From: Gemmatimonas aurantiaca
Lineage (GTDB): Bacteria > Gemmatimonadota > Gemmatimonadetes > Gemmatimonadales > Gemmatimonadaceae
Direction of reading: 5' to 3'
DNA length: 64,000 bases
Assembly (NCBI RefSeq): GCF_037190085.1
Contig: NZ_JBBCJO010000009.1
Coordinates: 124,001 to 188,000 of the forward strand
Shown: positions 57,081-64,000 of the stretch, piece by piece
Layout: every line of letters begins with the position of its first letter
How positions within the stretch are numbered: the stretch's first letter is position 1
Program-made: the position numbers and the translations under genes
The notes under the pieces: model-generated
The model's input: the letters and a program-made list of their open reading frames with translations, nothing else
Databases searched by the model: none
Told to the model about the DNA's origin: nothing

Positions 57081-57119
57081 AAAATACGAAGGCCCCGGGA
57101 GTTTTCCCGGGGCCTTCGT
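57081..57119 (-). terminator. Terminator of the rpsL-rpsG operon
   Basis: Perfect 15-bp stem (arms 57105-57119 and 57086-57100, 4-base loop, CCCGGGG-rich) followed on the minus strand by ATTTT. It starts 26 bp past the rpsG stop and separates the ribosomal genes from the envelope cluster. Confidence 0.9.
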
Positions 57120-57144
57120 TGCGAAGCCGGATGGCTTCGTGGAC

Positions 57145-57611
57145 TCACCAGCGATAGTGCGCGAACGCCTTGTTGGCTTCGGCCATGCGATGTGTGTCTT
57201 CCTTCTTCTTGATCGCATTGCCTTCGCCGCGGGAGGCGGCCAGCACTTCGGCCGCGAGCTTCTCCTTCATGCTCTTCTCGTTGCGGTCACGCGAGTAGCT
57301 GATCAACCAGCGCATGGCCAGCGCCGTGCGGCGGTCCTGACGGACTTCCACGGGCACCTGGTACGTCGCACCACCGACGCGGCGGCTCTTCACCTCGACG
57401 ACCGGCTTGAGGTTGTTCAGCGCCTGCTTGAAGACGCCCACACCGGGCTGGCTGGTCTTCGCTTCGACGATGTCCATCGCGCCGTAGAAGATGCCTTCGG
57501 CGGTGGACTTCTTGCCCTGGATCATCAGGGAGTTGATGAACTTCGAAACGGTCTGGCTATCGTAGCGCGCGTCGGGGAGGACGGTGCGCTTCACGGCGCT
57601 CTTGCGGCGGC

Positions 57612-57615
<4 letters not shown>
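57145..57615 (-). CDS. rpsG: 30S ribosomal protein S7
   Basis: 156 aa, canonical. [69 protein letters not shown] and the C-terminal [12 protein letters not shown] are S7 signatures. Head assembly protein near the E site; in E. coli it represses the str operon. The ATG overlaps the rpsL stop (ATGA). Here fusA and tuf are not next to it. Confidence 0.97.
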
Positions 57616-58016
<401 letters not shown>

Positions 58017-58170
58017 CAGGTTCTGGTAGCCCGACGGCAGGGCCGACGGGACGTTCGTACTCCGACTTCTACGTGGATCGCCTCGCCCACAAACACGCCG
58101 GAAAGCGTGAAACACCAAGGGCACGCAACAGCACAGGTCCGAATGCGAGGCGGCACGGAACAGAATCCTA

Positions 58171-58199
58171 AGCTTAGTCCACTCGGTGGGTACGGTCAA
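58171..58199 (-). promoter_or_regulatory. Candidate sigma-70 promoter for rpsL
   Basis: TTGACC (58194-58199) and TAAGCT (58171-58176) spaced by 17 bp on the minus strand. The -35 is a 5/6 match, the -10 only partial. Predicted 5' UTR ~145 nt. Confidence 0.5.
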
Positions 58200-58260
58200 C
58201 CGGCCAGACCTCCACAGGCCCCGCCCCGTGCCCCATCCGCCTGTCTGCCCGGCGCCCGGC

Positions 58261-58395
58261 TGCCCCGGCTGCCCCGGCTGCCCCGGCTGCCTCGGCTGCC
58301 CCGGCTGCCCCGGCTGCCCCGGCTGCCCCGGCTGCCCCGGCTGCCCCGGCTGCCCCGGCTGCCCCGGCTGCCCCGGCTGCCCCGGCTGCCCCGGC
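58261..58395. repeat. 9-bp tandem array, 15 copies (TGCCCCGGC)
   Basis: Fifteen contiguous units of TGCCCCGGC; only the fourth differs (TGCCTCGGC). On the minus strand every unit provides a GGGG tract with a 5-base loop, so the array could fold into a G-quadruplex series. It sits upstream of the candidate rpsL promoter, outside any gene. Confidence 0.95.
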
Positions 58396-58721
58396 CGGAA
58401 GGTACTCCGAACCATGGCCGAAACCCGGGCCGGGCATCGTGCGAAAGACCCTGTGGTGTCACAGGAGCGACGCCACCCTCCGGCCTCCGGTGGTGTCTCA
58501 TCTGGTGTCGCTGGGTGGTGTCTCGCCTGGTCCCGAGTCTCAACCCGTGTCTTAACGGGAAGAGGGAACGTGTCGTCACGAGCATCAGGGCGGGCAACAG
58601 GAACCGGGCGGGCGGGAAGTCACAGCGCACGCCATCATCCGCCTCCCGGGACCGTCGACGGTTCCCGTTCTTCCTGTACATTGCATCACCCGATCCAGTC
58701 CGAGACCCACCGGGATGTCCC

Positions 58722-60713
58722 GTGAGTGATTTTCAGTCCCGCCTGCAACGCGCCCTCGACGCCGACTTCCTGATTCAGCGGGAACTCGGTGGCGCCGGCA
58801 TGTCCCGTGTGTTCGTGGCCACCGAGCGCGCTCTGCAGCGCACGGTGGTCGTCAAAGTGCTGCCCCCCGAACTCGCGGCCGGCGTGAACGTCGACCGGTT
58901 CCGCCGCGAGATCCAGCTCGCCGCCCAGTTGCAGCATCCGCACATCGTCCCGCTGCTGTCCGCCGGAGACGACCACGGCCTGCTGTGGTTCTCGATGCCC
59001 TACATCGAGGGCGAGTCCCTGCGCGGTGCCCTGCAACGCCAGAAGCGCCTGCCGGCGCGCGACGTGGTGCGCATCCTGCACGATGTGGTCGATGCGCTGG
59101 CCTACGCCCATGCCCGCGGCATCGTACACCGGGACATCAAGCCCGACAACATCCTCACCTCGGGGATGCACGCCCTCGTCACCGACTTCGGGGTGGCCAA
59201 GGCGCTGAGCGCGGCCAGTCCGGTCCCTGGCGGCACCACCACCGGCATGGCGATCGGGACCCCGGCCTACATGGCCCCCGAGCAGCTCGCGGCCGATCCG
59301 GCCGCCGATCACCGGGTCGACCTGTATGGCGTGGGGCTGCTGGCCTACGAACTGCTCACCGGTGCCGGCCCTTTCAGCGGCTCTTCGCCCCAGGCCACGC
59401 TGGCCGCGCAGCTGACACAGATGCCGGAGCCGCCGCATCGTTCGTTCAGTGACATCCCCGAGGCGCTCTCCAACCTCGTCATGCACTGCCTCGAAAAGGA
59501 CGCCAGCAAGCGGCCGGCCTCGGCCAGGGCGTTGCTCGCCGAACTCGAGGCGCTGCCGCCCACGTCGAGTGGAGCAACGCTGCCCATACGACGCTCCCGG
59601 CGGAAGACATGGGTCGGTGTCGCCGTGGGCATGTTCGCGCTGGCCACCGCGGCGCTGGCCCTGCTGCAATCGGACGGCACCGGCGGTGCCGGTGACGCCG
59701 AGGCGCTGCGGGCCCGCGATGCGGGCCCCACCGGTGGCGCCCGATCCATGGAGATCGCGCGCGCTCGGACGAACGCGGATTCCCTGGCGCTCCGCGGAAC
59801 GTTACCCGAAACGATTCCCGTCTTTCGCGAAATCACCGACGGAACGCCCACCACGACGGTGCCCCTCGTGATCACGCGGGCGGAATCGCTCGCCATCGCG
59901 GAGGCCGTGCGCAAACGACAGACCACCGAGGCGGCCCGCAGACGGAACGATTCGCTCGTTTCGAATGCCGTCGCGCCGGCGGTCTCCGCAGCACCAGCGG
60001 CGCAACCTTCGGCCGCCAGCGAGATCAGAGGCACCGGCGGCACCGGCAGTCACGGCCCGGCGAATGGGCCATCGTCATCGGGCACGACCGCGCGCATCAT
60101 CGTACGCACGGGAGACGGCAGCACGACCTCGATCGATCGCGACATGCTGCTCGCCGAGGTGGGACGCATCTTCGCCGACTCGATGAGTCGTGCGTTGCTG
60201 CACATGGATTCGGCCCTTTCCCGCGTCCCGCGCATGGTGCCGATCGATCCACCGCGCGGCGGTCCCGGATTCACGCCCATGATGGCGCCGCCCACGGATG
60301 CCCGCCTGCGCATCGTGGTCGCGGACTTCAACAACACGACGGGCCGTCGCGATCTGACCGTCGTGGCCCGTGAGGCGTCGCGACAATTGCGCGATGCCAT
60401 CGCGGACGACCGTTTCGACGTGGTCAACCGCGACATCACCGAGCGCGCCACCCGGATCGCGAGCGATCGCATGACGATGGGCTGGTCCCTGCGCGCCGAC
60501 TACGTGGTGAGTGGCGTGATCACCACGCGCGGCGATTCGACGGTGCTGGTCACACTGCTCACCGACGTGCGCACGGGGCGATACTCGCGGGCCTTCGAAA
60601 GCGTGACGCCCACGAACGATCTCCATCGCAGCTTCGAGGCCGCGCAACGACAGGTGGTGGCGTGGCTGGACACGGCGGCGACCGTAGGCCCGCGGCGAGG
60701 CGGGGGGCGGTGA
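58722..60713 (+). CDS. Transmembrane Ser/Thr protein kinase with C-terminal CsgG/TolB-like extracytoplasmic domain
   Basis: 663 aa from GTG 58722; the open frame extends upstream through the spacer without similarity. The kinase domain (1-280) has ATP-binding Lys45, HRDIKPDN (136-143), DFG (155-157) and APE (185-187); the glycine loop is GGAGMS rather than GxGxxG. A single transmembrane helix is at 297-315. The outside part has a linker (about 320-480) and a final domain (529-650) reading LRIVVADFNNTT ... ADYVVSGVITT, reminiscent of CsgG, FlgO and TolB N-terminal folds. Ligand unknown. Convergent with rpoC, separated by the four-helix-bundle element. Confidence 0.85.
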   Translation: MSDFQSRLQRALDADFLIQRELGGAGMSRVFVATERALQRTVVVKVLPPELAAGVNVDRFRREIQLAAQLQHPHIVPLLSAGDDHGLLWFSMPYIEGESLRGALQRQKRLPARDVVRILHDVVDALAYAHARGIVHRDIKPDNILTSGMHALVTDFGVAKALSAASPVPGGTTTGMAIGTPAYMAPEQLAADPAADHRVDLYGVGLLAYELLTGAGPFSGSSPQATLAAQLTQMPEPPHRSFSDIPEALSNLVMHCLEKDASKRPASARALLAELEALPPTSSGATLPIRRSRRKTWVGVAVGMFALATAALALLQSDGTGGAGDAEALRARDAGPTGGARSMEIARARTNADSLALRGTLPETIPVFREITDGTPTTTVPLVITRAESLAIAEAVRKRQTTEAARRRNDSLVSNAVAPAVSAAPAAQPSAASEIRGTGGTGSHGPANGPSSSGTTARIIVRTGDGSTTSIDRDMLLAEVGRIFADSMSRALLHMDSALSRVPRMVPIDPPRGGPGFTPMMAPPTDARLRIVVADFNNTTGRRDLTVVAREASRQLRDAIADDRFDVVNRDITERATRIASDRMTMGWSLRADYVVSGVITTRGDSTVLVTLLTDVRTGRYSRAFESVTPTNDLHRSFEAAQRQVVAWLDTAATVGPRRGGGR

Positions 60714-60741
60714 TCGGGGCTTGGGTTTCAGACTGCTGATG

Positions 60742-60874
60742 TCTGAGGTCTGATGTCAGTAGGTCAGAACTGAGACGGCGATCGAATGATGAGAGATCAG
60801 ACTGTGCTAGAGATGAGAAGTCTGAGCACTGGCGTCGACGGCGTGTCGTGAGCGCCACGGGCGTCATGGGCGCG
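60742..60874 (+). repeat. Left 133-bp inverted repeat of the four-helix-bundle element
   Basis: Matches the reverse complement of 61359-61491 at 126 of 133 positions by hand alignment. It begins TCTGAGGTCTG and ends GTCATGGGCGCG, and includes TCAGACT/AGTCTGA sub-palindromes that could fold within the arm. Confidence 0.95.
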
Positions 60875-60893
60875 CGGCGGGAGGTCGTGTGCA

Positions 60894-61274
60894 CTACTGG
60901 CTTCGTGCGGGATTGCCGAGCAGGCGTCGACGAAATCCGAAGAGCATCATGCGGACCTCTTGCACCTCTTTGATGAGCACCGGACCAGAGGTGCCGAGTA
61001 AGCCCAGCGCGTCTCCGAGTTTGAGCTGGATCTCGAGCTCATTGCAGGATCCGACCGCGATCATCAATTGAGCAACAACGCGGCTGGCGGTGTCGTGCCC
61101 TGTTGCCTCCGCGACATTCAGCGTGATCGAATCGGCCGCCCGCAACATCTGCGAGCGCATACCAGGTGAGGCACGCGAGATCTCACGGGTGTATCGATCG
61201 GCGATGCGGTGCACCGCGACGCCGAGGCGAAAAGCGCGATCGACGACTTGAAGGCGAGCAGGATTGTGCGGCAT
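60894..61274 (-). CDS. Four-helix-bundle protein (23S rRNA intervening-sequence protein family)
   Basis: 126 aa, all-helical. The family signature is AADSITLNVAEATGHDTASRV around 46-66 (typically aesIpaNIaEG), with basic residues in the first helix and an Arg-rich C-terminus (GFRRRLLGNPARSQ). Family members fold as pentameric helical bundles that bind nucleic acid (Avd of diversity-generating retroelements is a relative). It is often encoded inside 23S rRNA intervening sequences or as orphan genes. The gene is on the minus strand, inside the element, with no ribosome binding site standing out. Role here unknown. Confidence 0.88.
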   Translation of the reverse strand: MPHNPARLQVVDRAFRLGVAVHRIADRYTREISRASPGMRSQMLRAADSITLNVAEATGHDTASRVVAQLMIAVGSCNELEIQLKLGDALGLLGTSGPVLIKEVQEVRMMLFGFRRRLLGNPARSQ

Positions 61275-61358
61275 TCCGGAACATCGCCTGACACCTCCAG
61301 CGATGCGTCACCACTTCTATGCACCTCGGATCATTCCGACGCGCCGTTGCGGTGTCCC

Positions 61359-61491
61359 CGCGCCCATGACGCCCGTGGCGCTCACGACACGTCGTCGACG
61401 CCAGTGCTCAGACCTCTCATCTCTAGCACAGTCTGATTTCTCATCATTCGATCGACGTCTCAGTTCTGACCTACTGATATCTGACCTCTGA
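61359..61491 (-). repeat. Right 133-bp inverted repeat of the four-helix-bundle element
   Basis: Reverse complement partner of 60742-60874; the seven differences are mostly single transitions scattered along the arm. It begins GTCATGGGCGCG-complement at 61359 and ends next to the rpoC terminator. Confidence 0.95.
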
Positions 61492-61504
61492 TTCTCCGAC
61501 AATG

Positions 61505-61536
61505 CAAAACGGCGGTGGACCCAGTCCACCGCCGTT
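61505..61536 (-). terminator. Rho-independent terminator of rpoC
   Basis: Perfect 13-bp stem (arms 61524-61536 and 61508-61520, 3-base loop) followed by TTTT on the minus strand, 10 bp after the rpoC stop. Confidence 0.85.
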
Positions 61537-61545
61537 CCGCATTCC

Positions 61546-64000
61546 TTATTCGTCGGGCATCGTGAATGCCGTCGGCTCGAAGCTCGGCAGCAGCGACTCG
61601 AAGCTGGGCTCGAGTGGCTCCGGCAGCGGCTCCGGCTCGGGGAGCGTCTCGGAATCGACATCCACTTCCTGGTAGCGGTACATGCCCGTACCGGCCGGGA
61701 TGAGATGACCGATGATGATGTTCTCCTTGAGCCCCAGCAGGTCGTCGCGCGAGCCACGGATGGCCGCGTCGGTGAGGACGCGCGTGGTTTCCTGGAAGGA
61801 AGCCGCCGACACGAACGACTGCGTGGTGAGCGAGGCCTTCGTGATGCCGAGGAGCAGCGGTTCGGCCGTGGCCGGCCGGATCTTCCGCTTCTTGGCATCG
61901 TCGTTGACTTCACGGAACTGCGCACGATCCGTGTGCTCGCCTTCGAGCAGCTCCGTATCGCCGGAATCGACGATGCGGACCTTCTGCAGCATCTGCTTGA
62001 CGATCACGCCGATGTGCTTGTCGTTGATCTTCACGCCCTGCAGGCGGTACACCTCCTGCACTTCGTTCAGGAGGTATTCCTGGACGGCGCGCGGGCCCTT
62101 GATCCGCAGAATGTCGTGCGGATTGACCGGACCCTCGGAGATGCGGTCACCGGCGCGCACGCGGTCACCCTCGTGCACACGCAGGTGCTTGCCCGACGGC
62201 ACTTCGTACGTCTGTTCCTCCGCCGTGTCGTCGGAGATCCACTGGCCGTTCTCGATGGACGCGGGACGGACGAAGACCTCGCGCTTGCCGCGCTTGATCT
62301 CGCCGAAGCGCACGAATCCGTCGATCTCGGAGATCGTCGCCGGATCCTTCGGACGACGGGCTTCGAAGAGTTCGGCCACACGGGGCAGACCACCGGTGAT
62401 GTCGCGCGTCTTGTACGCTTCGCGGCTGACCTTCGCGAGGATGGTGCCGGCCGCGATGTTCTCGCCATCGTCGATCGTGATCACGGCGCCCACCGGGAGG
62501 ATGAAGTCGCGCACGCGCTTCTCCTTGCCACCCTTGTTCTGCCAGATCTCGATGTGCGGATGGAGCTTCTTCTCGCGGTCTTCGATCACGACACGCTGAC
62601 GCAGACCCGTCAGTTCGTCGAGTTCTTCCGACAGCGACTCGTCTTCCACGAGGTCCACGAAACGCACCGTGCCTTCGACGTCCGCGATGATCGGATTCGA
62701 GTACGGGTCCCACGTGAACACCGTGTCGTCCTTCTTGACCGTCTGGCCGTCCTCGACCATGAGGTAGGCACCAAGCGGCACCTGCAGACGGGCTTCGATG
62801 GACGCGTTCTTGTCGGCCGAGGTCTTGATAGATAGCTCGCCCTCGTACGACGTCACGACCTTCTGACCTTCCTGATTGACGACCGTGATGAGGCGGTCGC
62901 CGAACTCGATCACACCGGCCTTCTTCGTCTTGCGCGCCGTCTGTTCGGCGATACGTGACGCCGTACCACCGACGTGGAATGTGCGCAGCGTGAGCTGCGT
63001 GCCCGGTTCGCCGATGGACTGCGCGGCGATGATGCCCACCGCTTCGCCCAGATCCACCATCTGCATGGTGGCCAGGTTGCGGCCGTAGCACATGCGGCAG
63101 AGTCCGCGCTTCGCTTCGCAGGTGAGCACGGAACGGATCTTCACCGTTTCGATGCCCGCTTCCTCGATGCTCTGCGCCGTCTCTTCCGAGATGAGCGTAC
63201 CGGCTTCCACCAGCAGCTTCGGACGACCCGCTTCATCGCGCTCCATCGGATCGAACACATCCTCGGCGGCCACGTTGCCGACGAGACGTTCCGACAGCGG
63301 CTCGATCACGTCTTCGCCTTCCTTGAGCGCCGACGTATCGAGACCAAGGATCGTGCCGCAATCCTCTTCGGCGATCGTCATGTCCTGCGCCACGTCGACG
63401 AGACGACGGGTCAGGTATCCGGCGTCGGCCGTCTTGAGCGCCGTATCGGCCAGACCCTTGCGGGCGCCGTGCGTCGACGAGAAGTACTCGAGCACCGAGA
63501 GACCTTCGCGGAAGTTCGACTTGATCGGATTTTCGATGATTTCGCCGATACCGCCGGTGAGCTTCTTCTGCGGCTTCGCCATGAGGCCGCGCATACCCGC
63601 CAGCTGACGGATCTGGTCGCGGCTACCACGGGAACCGGAGTCGTACATCATGAACACCGGATTGAAGCCGCCCTGCGACTCGCGCATCGTCTTCACCATG
63701 GCGTCGGCGACGTCGGTGTTGGCGTGCGTCCAGGTGTCGATGACCTTGTTGTAGCGTTCGCCGTTCGTGATGTTGCCGGTCGCGTAGGCACGCTGGAAGC
63801 GTTCCACGCGCTCCGACGCTTCCTGCAACAGCGTCTGCTTCTCCTTCGGGATGTGCAGATCCTCGATGCCGATCGACACACCGCCACGCGTCGCGTTGCG
63901 GAACCCGAATTCCTTCAGGCGATCGAGCAGCGCCACCGTCTCCGCGAGCCCCGCATTGCGGTAGCTCTCGAACACGAGTTCGCCGAGCGCCTTCTTCTTC
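61546..64000 (-). CDS. rpoC: RNA polymerase subunit beta' (RpoC), C-terminal part
   Basis: The gene runs off the right edge; the last ~818 codons are present and in frame to base 64000. Visible are the bridge-helix/trigger-loop region ([23 protein letters not shown]), the zinc-binding CxxCYGR-type site ([10 protein letters not shown] near the CEAKRGLC pair) and the [23 protein letters not shown] signature as a region near 313-335. The C-terminus follows [11 protein letters not shown] and [10 protein letters not shown], then an acidic-Pro extension ([24 protein letters not shown]). The metal NADFDGDQMA motif lies beyond the window. Canonical beta' otherwise. Confidence 0.97.
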   Translation of the reverse strand, partial: KKKALGELVFESYRNAGLAETVALLDRLKEFGFRNATRGGVSIGIEDLHIPKEKQTLLQEASERVERFQRAYATGNITNGERYNKVIDTWTHANTDVADAMVKTMRESQGGFNPVFMMYDSGSRGSRDQIRQLAGMRGLMAKPQKKLTGGIGEIIENPIKSNFREGLSVLEYFSSTHGARKGLADTALKTADAGYLTRRLVDVAQDMTIAEEDCGTILGLDTSALKEGEDVIEPLSERLVGNVAAEDVFDPMERDEAGRPKLLVEAGTLISEETAQSIEEAGIETVKIRSVLTCEAKRGLCRMCYGRNLATMQMVDLGEAVGIIAAQSIGEPGTQLTLRTFHVGGTASRIAEQTARKTKKAGVIEFGDRLITVVNQEGQKVVTSYEGELSIKTSADKNASIEARLQVPLGAYLMVEDGQTVKKDDTVFTWDPYSNPIIADVEGTVRFVDLVEDESLSEELDELTGLRQRVVIEDREKKLHPHIEIWQNKGGKEKRVRDFILPVGAVITIDDGENIAAGTILAKVSREAYKTRDITGGLPRVAELFEARRPKDPATISEIDGFVRFGEIKRGKREVFVRPASIENGQWISDDTAEEQTYEVPSGKHLRVHEGDRVRAGDRISEGPVNPHDILRIKGPRAVQEYLLNEVQEVYRLQGVKINDKHIGVIVKQMLQKVRIVDSGDTELLEGEHTDRAQFREVNDDAKKRKIRPATAEPLLLGITKASLTTQSFVSAASFQETTRVLTDAAIRGSRDDLLGLKENIIIGHLIPAGTGMYRYQEVDVDSETLPEPEPLPEPLEPSFESLLPSFEPTAFTMPDE

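Larger units (their letters stand above)
58017..58721. other. Divergent spacer between rpsL and the transmembrane kinase
   Basis: About 700 bp with no gene. It holds the candidate rpsL promoter (58171-58199), the 15-copy 9-bp array (58261-58395), and ~330 bp of unremarkable sequence up to the kinase GTG. No promoter for the plus-strand kinase was convincingly placed. Confidence 0.6.
60742..61491. mobile_element. Inverted-repeat-flanked four-helix-bundle (IVP) element, ~750 bp
   Basis: Two 133-bp near-identical inverted repeats enclose one gene encoding a 23S rRNA intervening-sequence-type protein. It lies between the convergent kinase and rpoC genes, ending 14 bp short of the rpoC terminator. 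No transposase, no target-site duplication, and no reverse transcriptase are seen. It resembles 23S rRNA intervening sequences, in which long complementary arms enclose the protein gene, but this copy is not in an rRNA gene. Confidence 0.75.

Noticed and set aside
58261..58395. CRISPR array
   Set aside because: Units are 9 bp and contiguous, with no spacers.
60742..61491. Diversity-generating retroelement
   Set aside because: The helical protein is related to Avd, but no reverse transcriptase or template/variable repeat pair was found in the window.
60742..61491. Classical insertion sequence
   Set aside because: Arms are far longer than normal terminal repeats and no transposase is encoded; target duplications were not found.

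Overview
The window is a high-GC bacterial chromosome segment, gene-dense and almost entirely housekeeping in content. Several traits point to a soil or freshwater Gram-negative-type bacterium of the Gemmatimonadota (Gemmatimonas-like): many GTG starts with GTGA or ATGA stop/start overlaps, Pkn-type Ser/Thr kinases, a beta-barrel outer-membrane protein, a PEP-CTERM protein, a YpdA-like (bacillithiol-linked) flavoenzyme and a type IV pilus PilT. The phylum call is inferred from gene content, not from a search.

1-18.5 kb (all minus strand): the N-terminus of PriA, a dipeptide epimerase, a zinc-ribbon Ser/Thr kinase, CorA and an HDAC-family hydrolase. These are followed (upstream on the minus strand) by a long, tightly overlapped MoxR-type stress/envelope operon: DUF4350-like, DUF4159, DUF4175-like, BatA-N, DUF58, MoxR ATPase, a ubiquitin-fold small protein and an uncharacterised small protein. 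A GAF/degenerate histidine-kinase protein, GlyRS, YpdA, PurA and a DUF456 membrane protein complete the block. 18.5-29.6 kb: mixed-orientation metabolic and regulatory genes (HDOD, DapA-family, PilT, 2-hydroxyacid dehydrogenase, TrpRS, inositol monophosphatase, fused FtcD, a beta-propeller lipoprotein, VOC protein, AraC regulator). Three copies of a palindromic intergenic repeat lie between 18.6 and 21.1 kb.

29.6-45.9 kb (minus strand): one long translation superoperon read as fusA-tuf-rpsJ-rplC-rplD-rplW-rplB-rpsS-rplV-rpsC-rplP-rpmC-rpsQ-rplN-rplX-rplE-rpsN-rpsH-rplF-rplR-rpsE-rpmD-rplO-secY-adk-map. It ends at a strong terminator that lies inside the convergent AraC gene. S5 carries an RGG-rich N-terminal tail and L5 a Lys/Gly/Ala-rich one.

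46.8-56.9 kb: an envelope/polysaccharide block (PEP-CTERM protein, WecB, a membrane protein, a processive GT2, a membrane-anchored bactofilin-like protein, another GT2, a methyltransferase, a GT39-like mannosyltransferase and an outer-membrane barrel). It sits between fusA and rpsG, so the classical str operon is split. 57.1-64 kb: rpsG and rpsL with their own promoter and terminator, a 15-copy 9-bp G-rich tandem array, a transmembrane Ser/Thr kinase and the 3' part of rpoC. Between the kinase and rpoC lies the most unusual object in the window: a 750-bp element in which a four-helix-bundle (23S rRNA intervening-sequence type) protein gene is flanked by 133-bp, about 95% identical inverted repeats.
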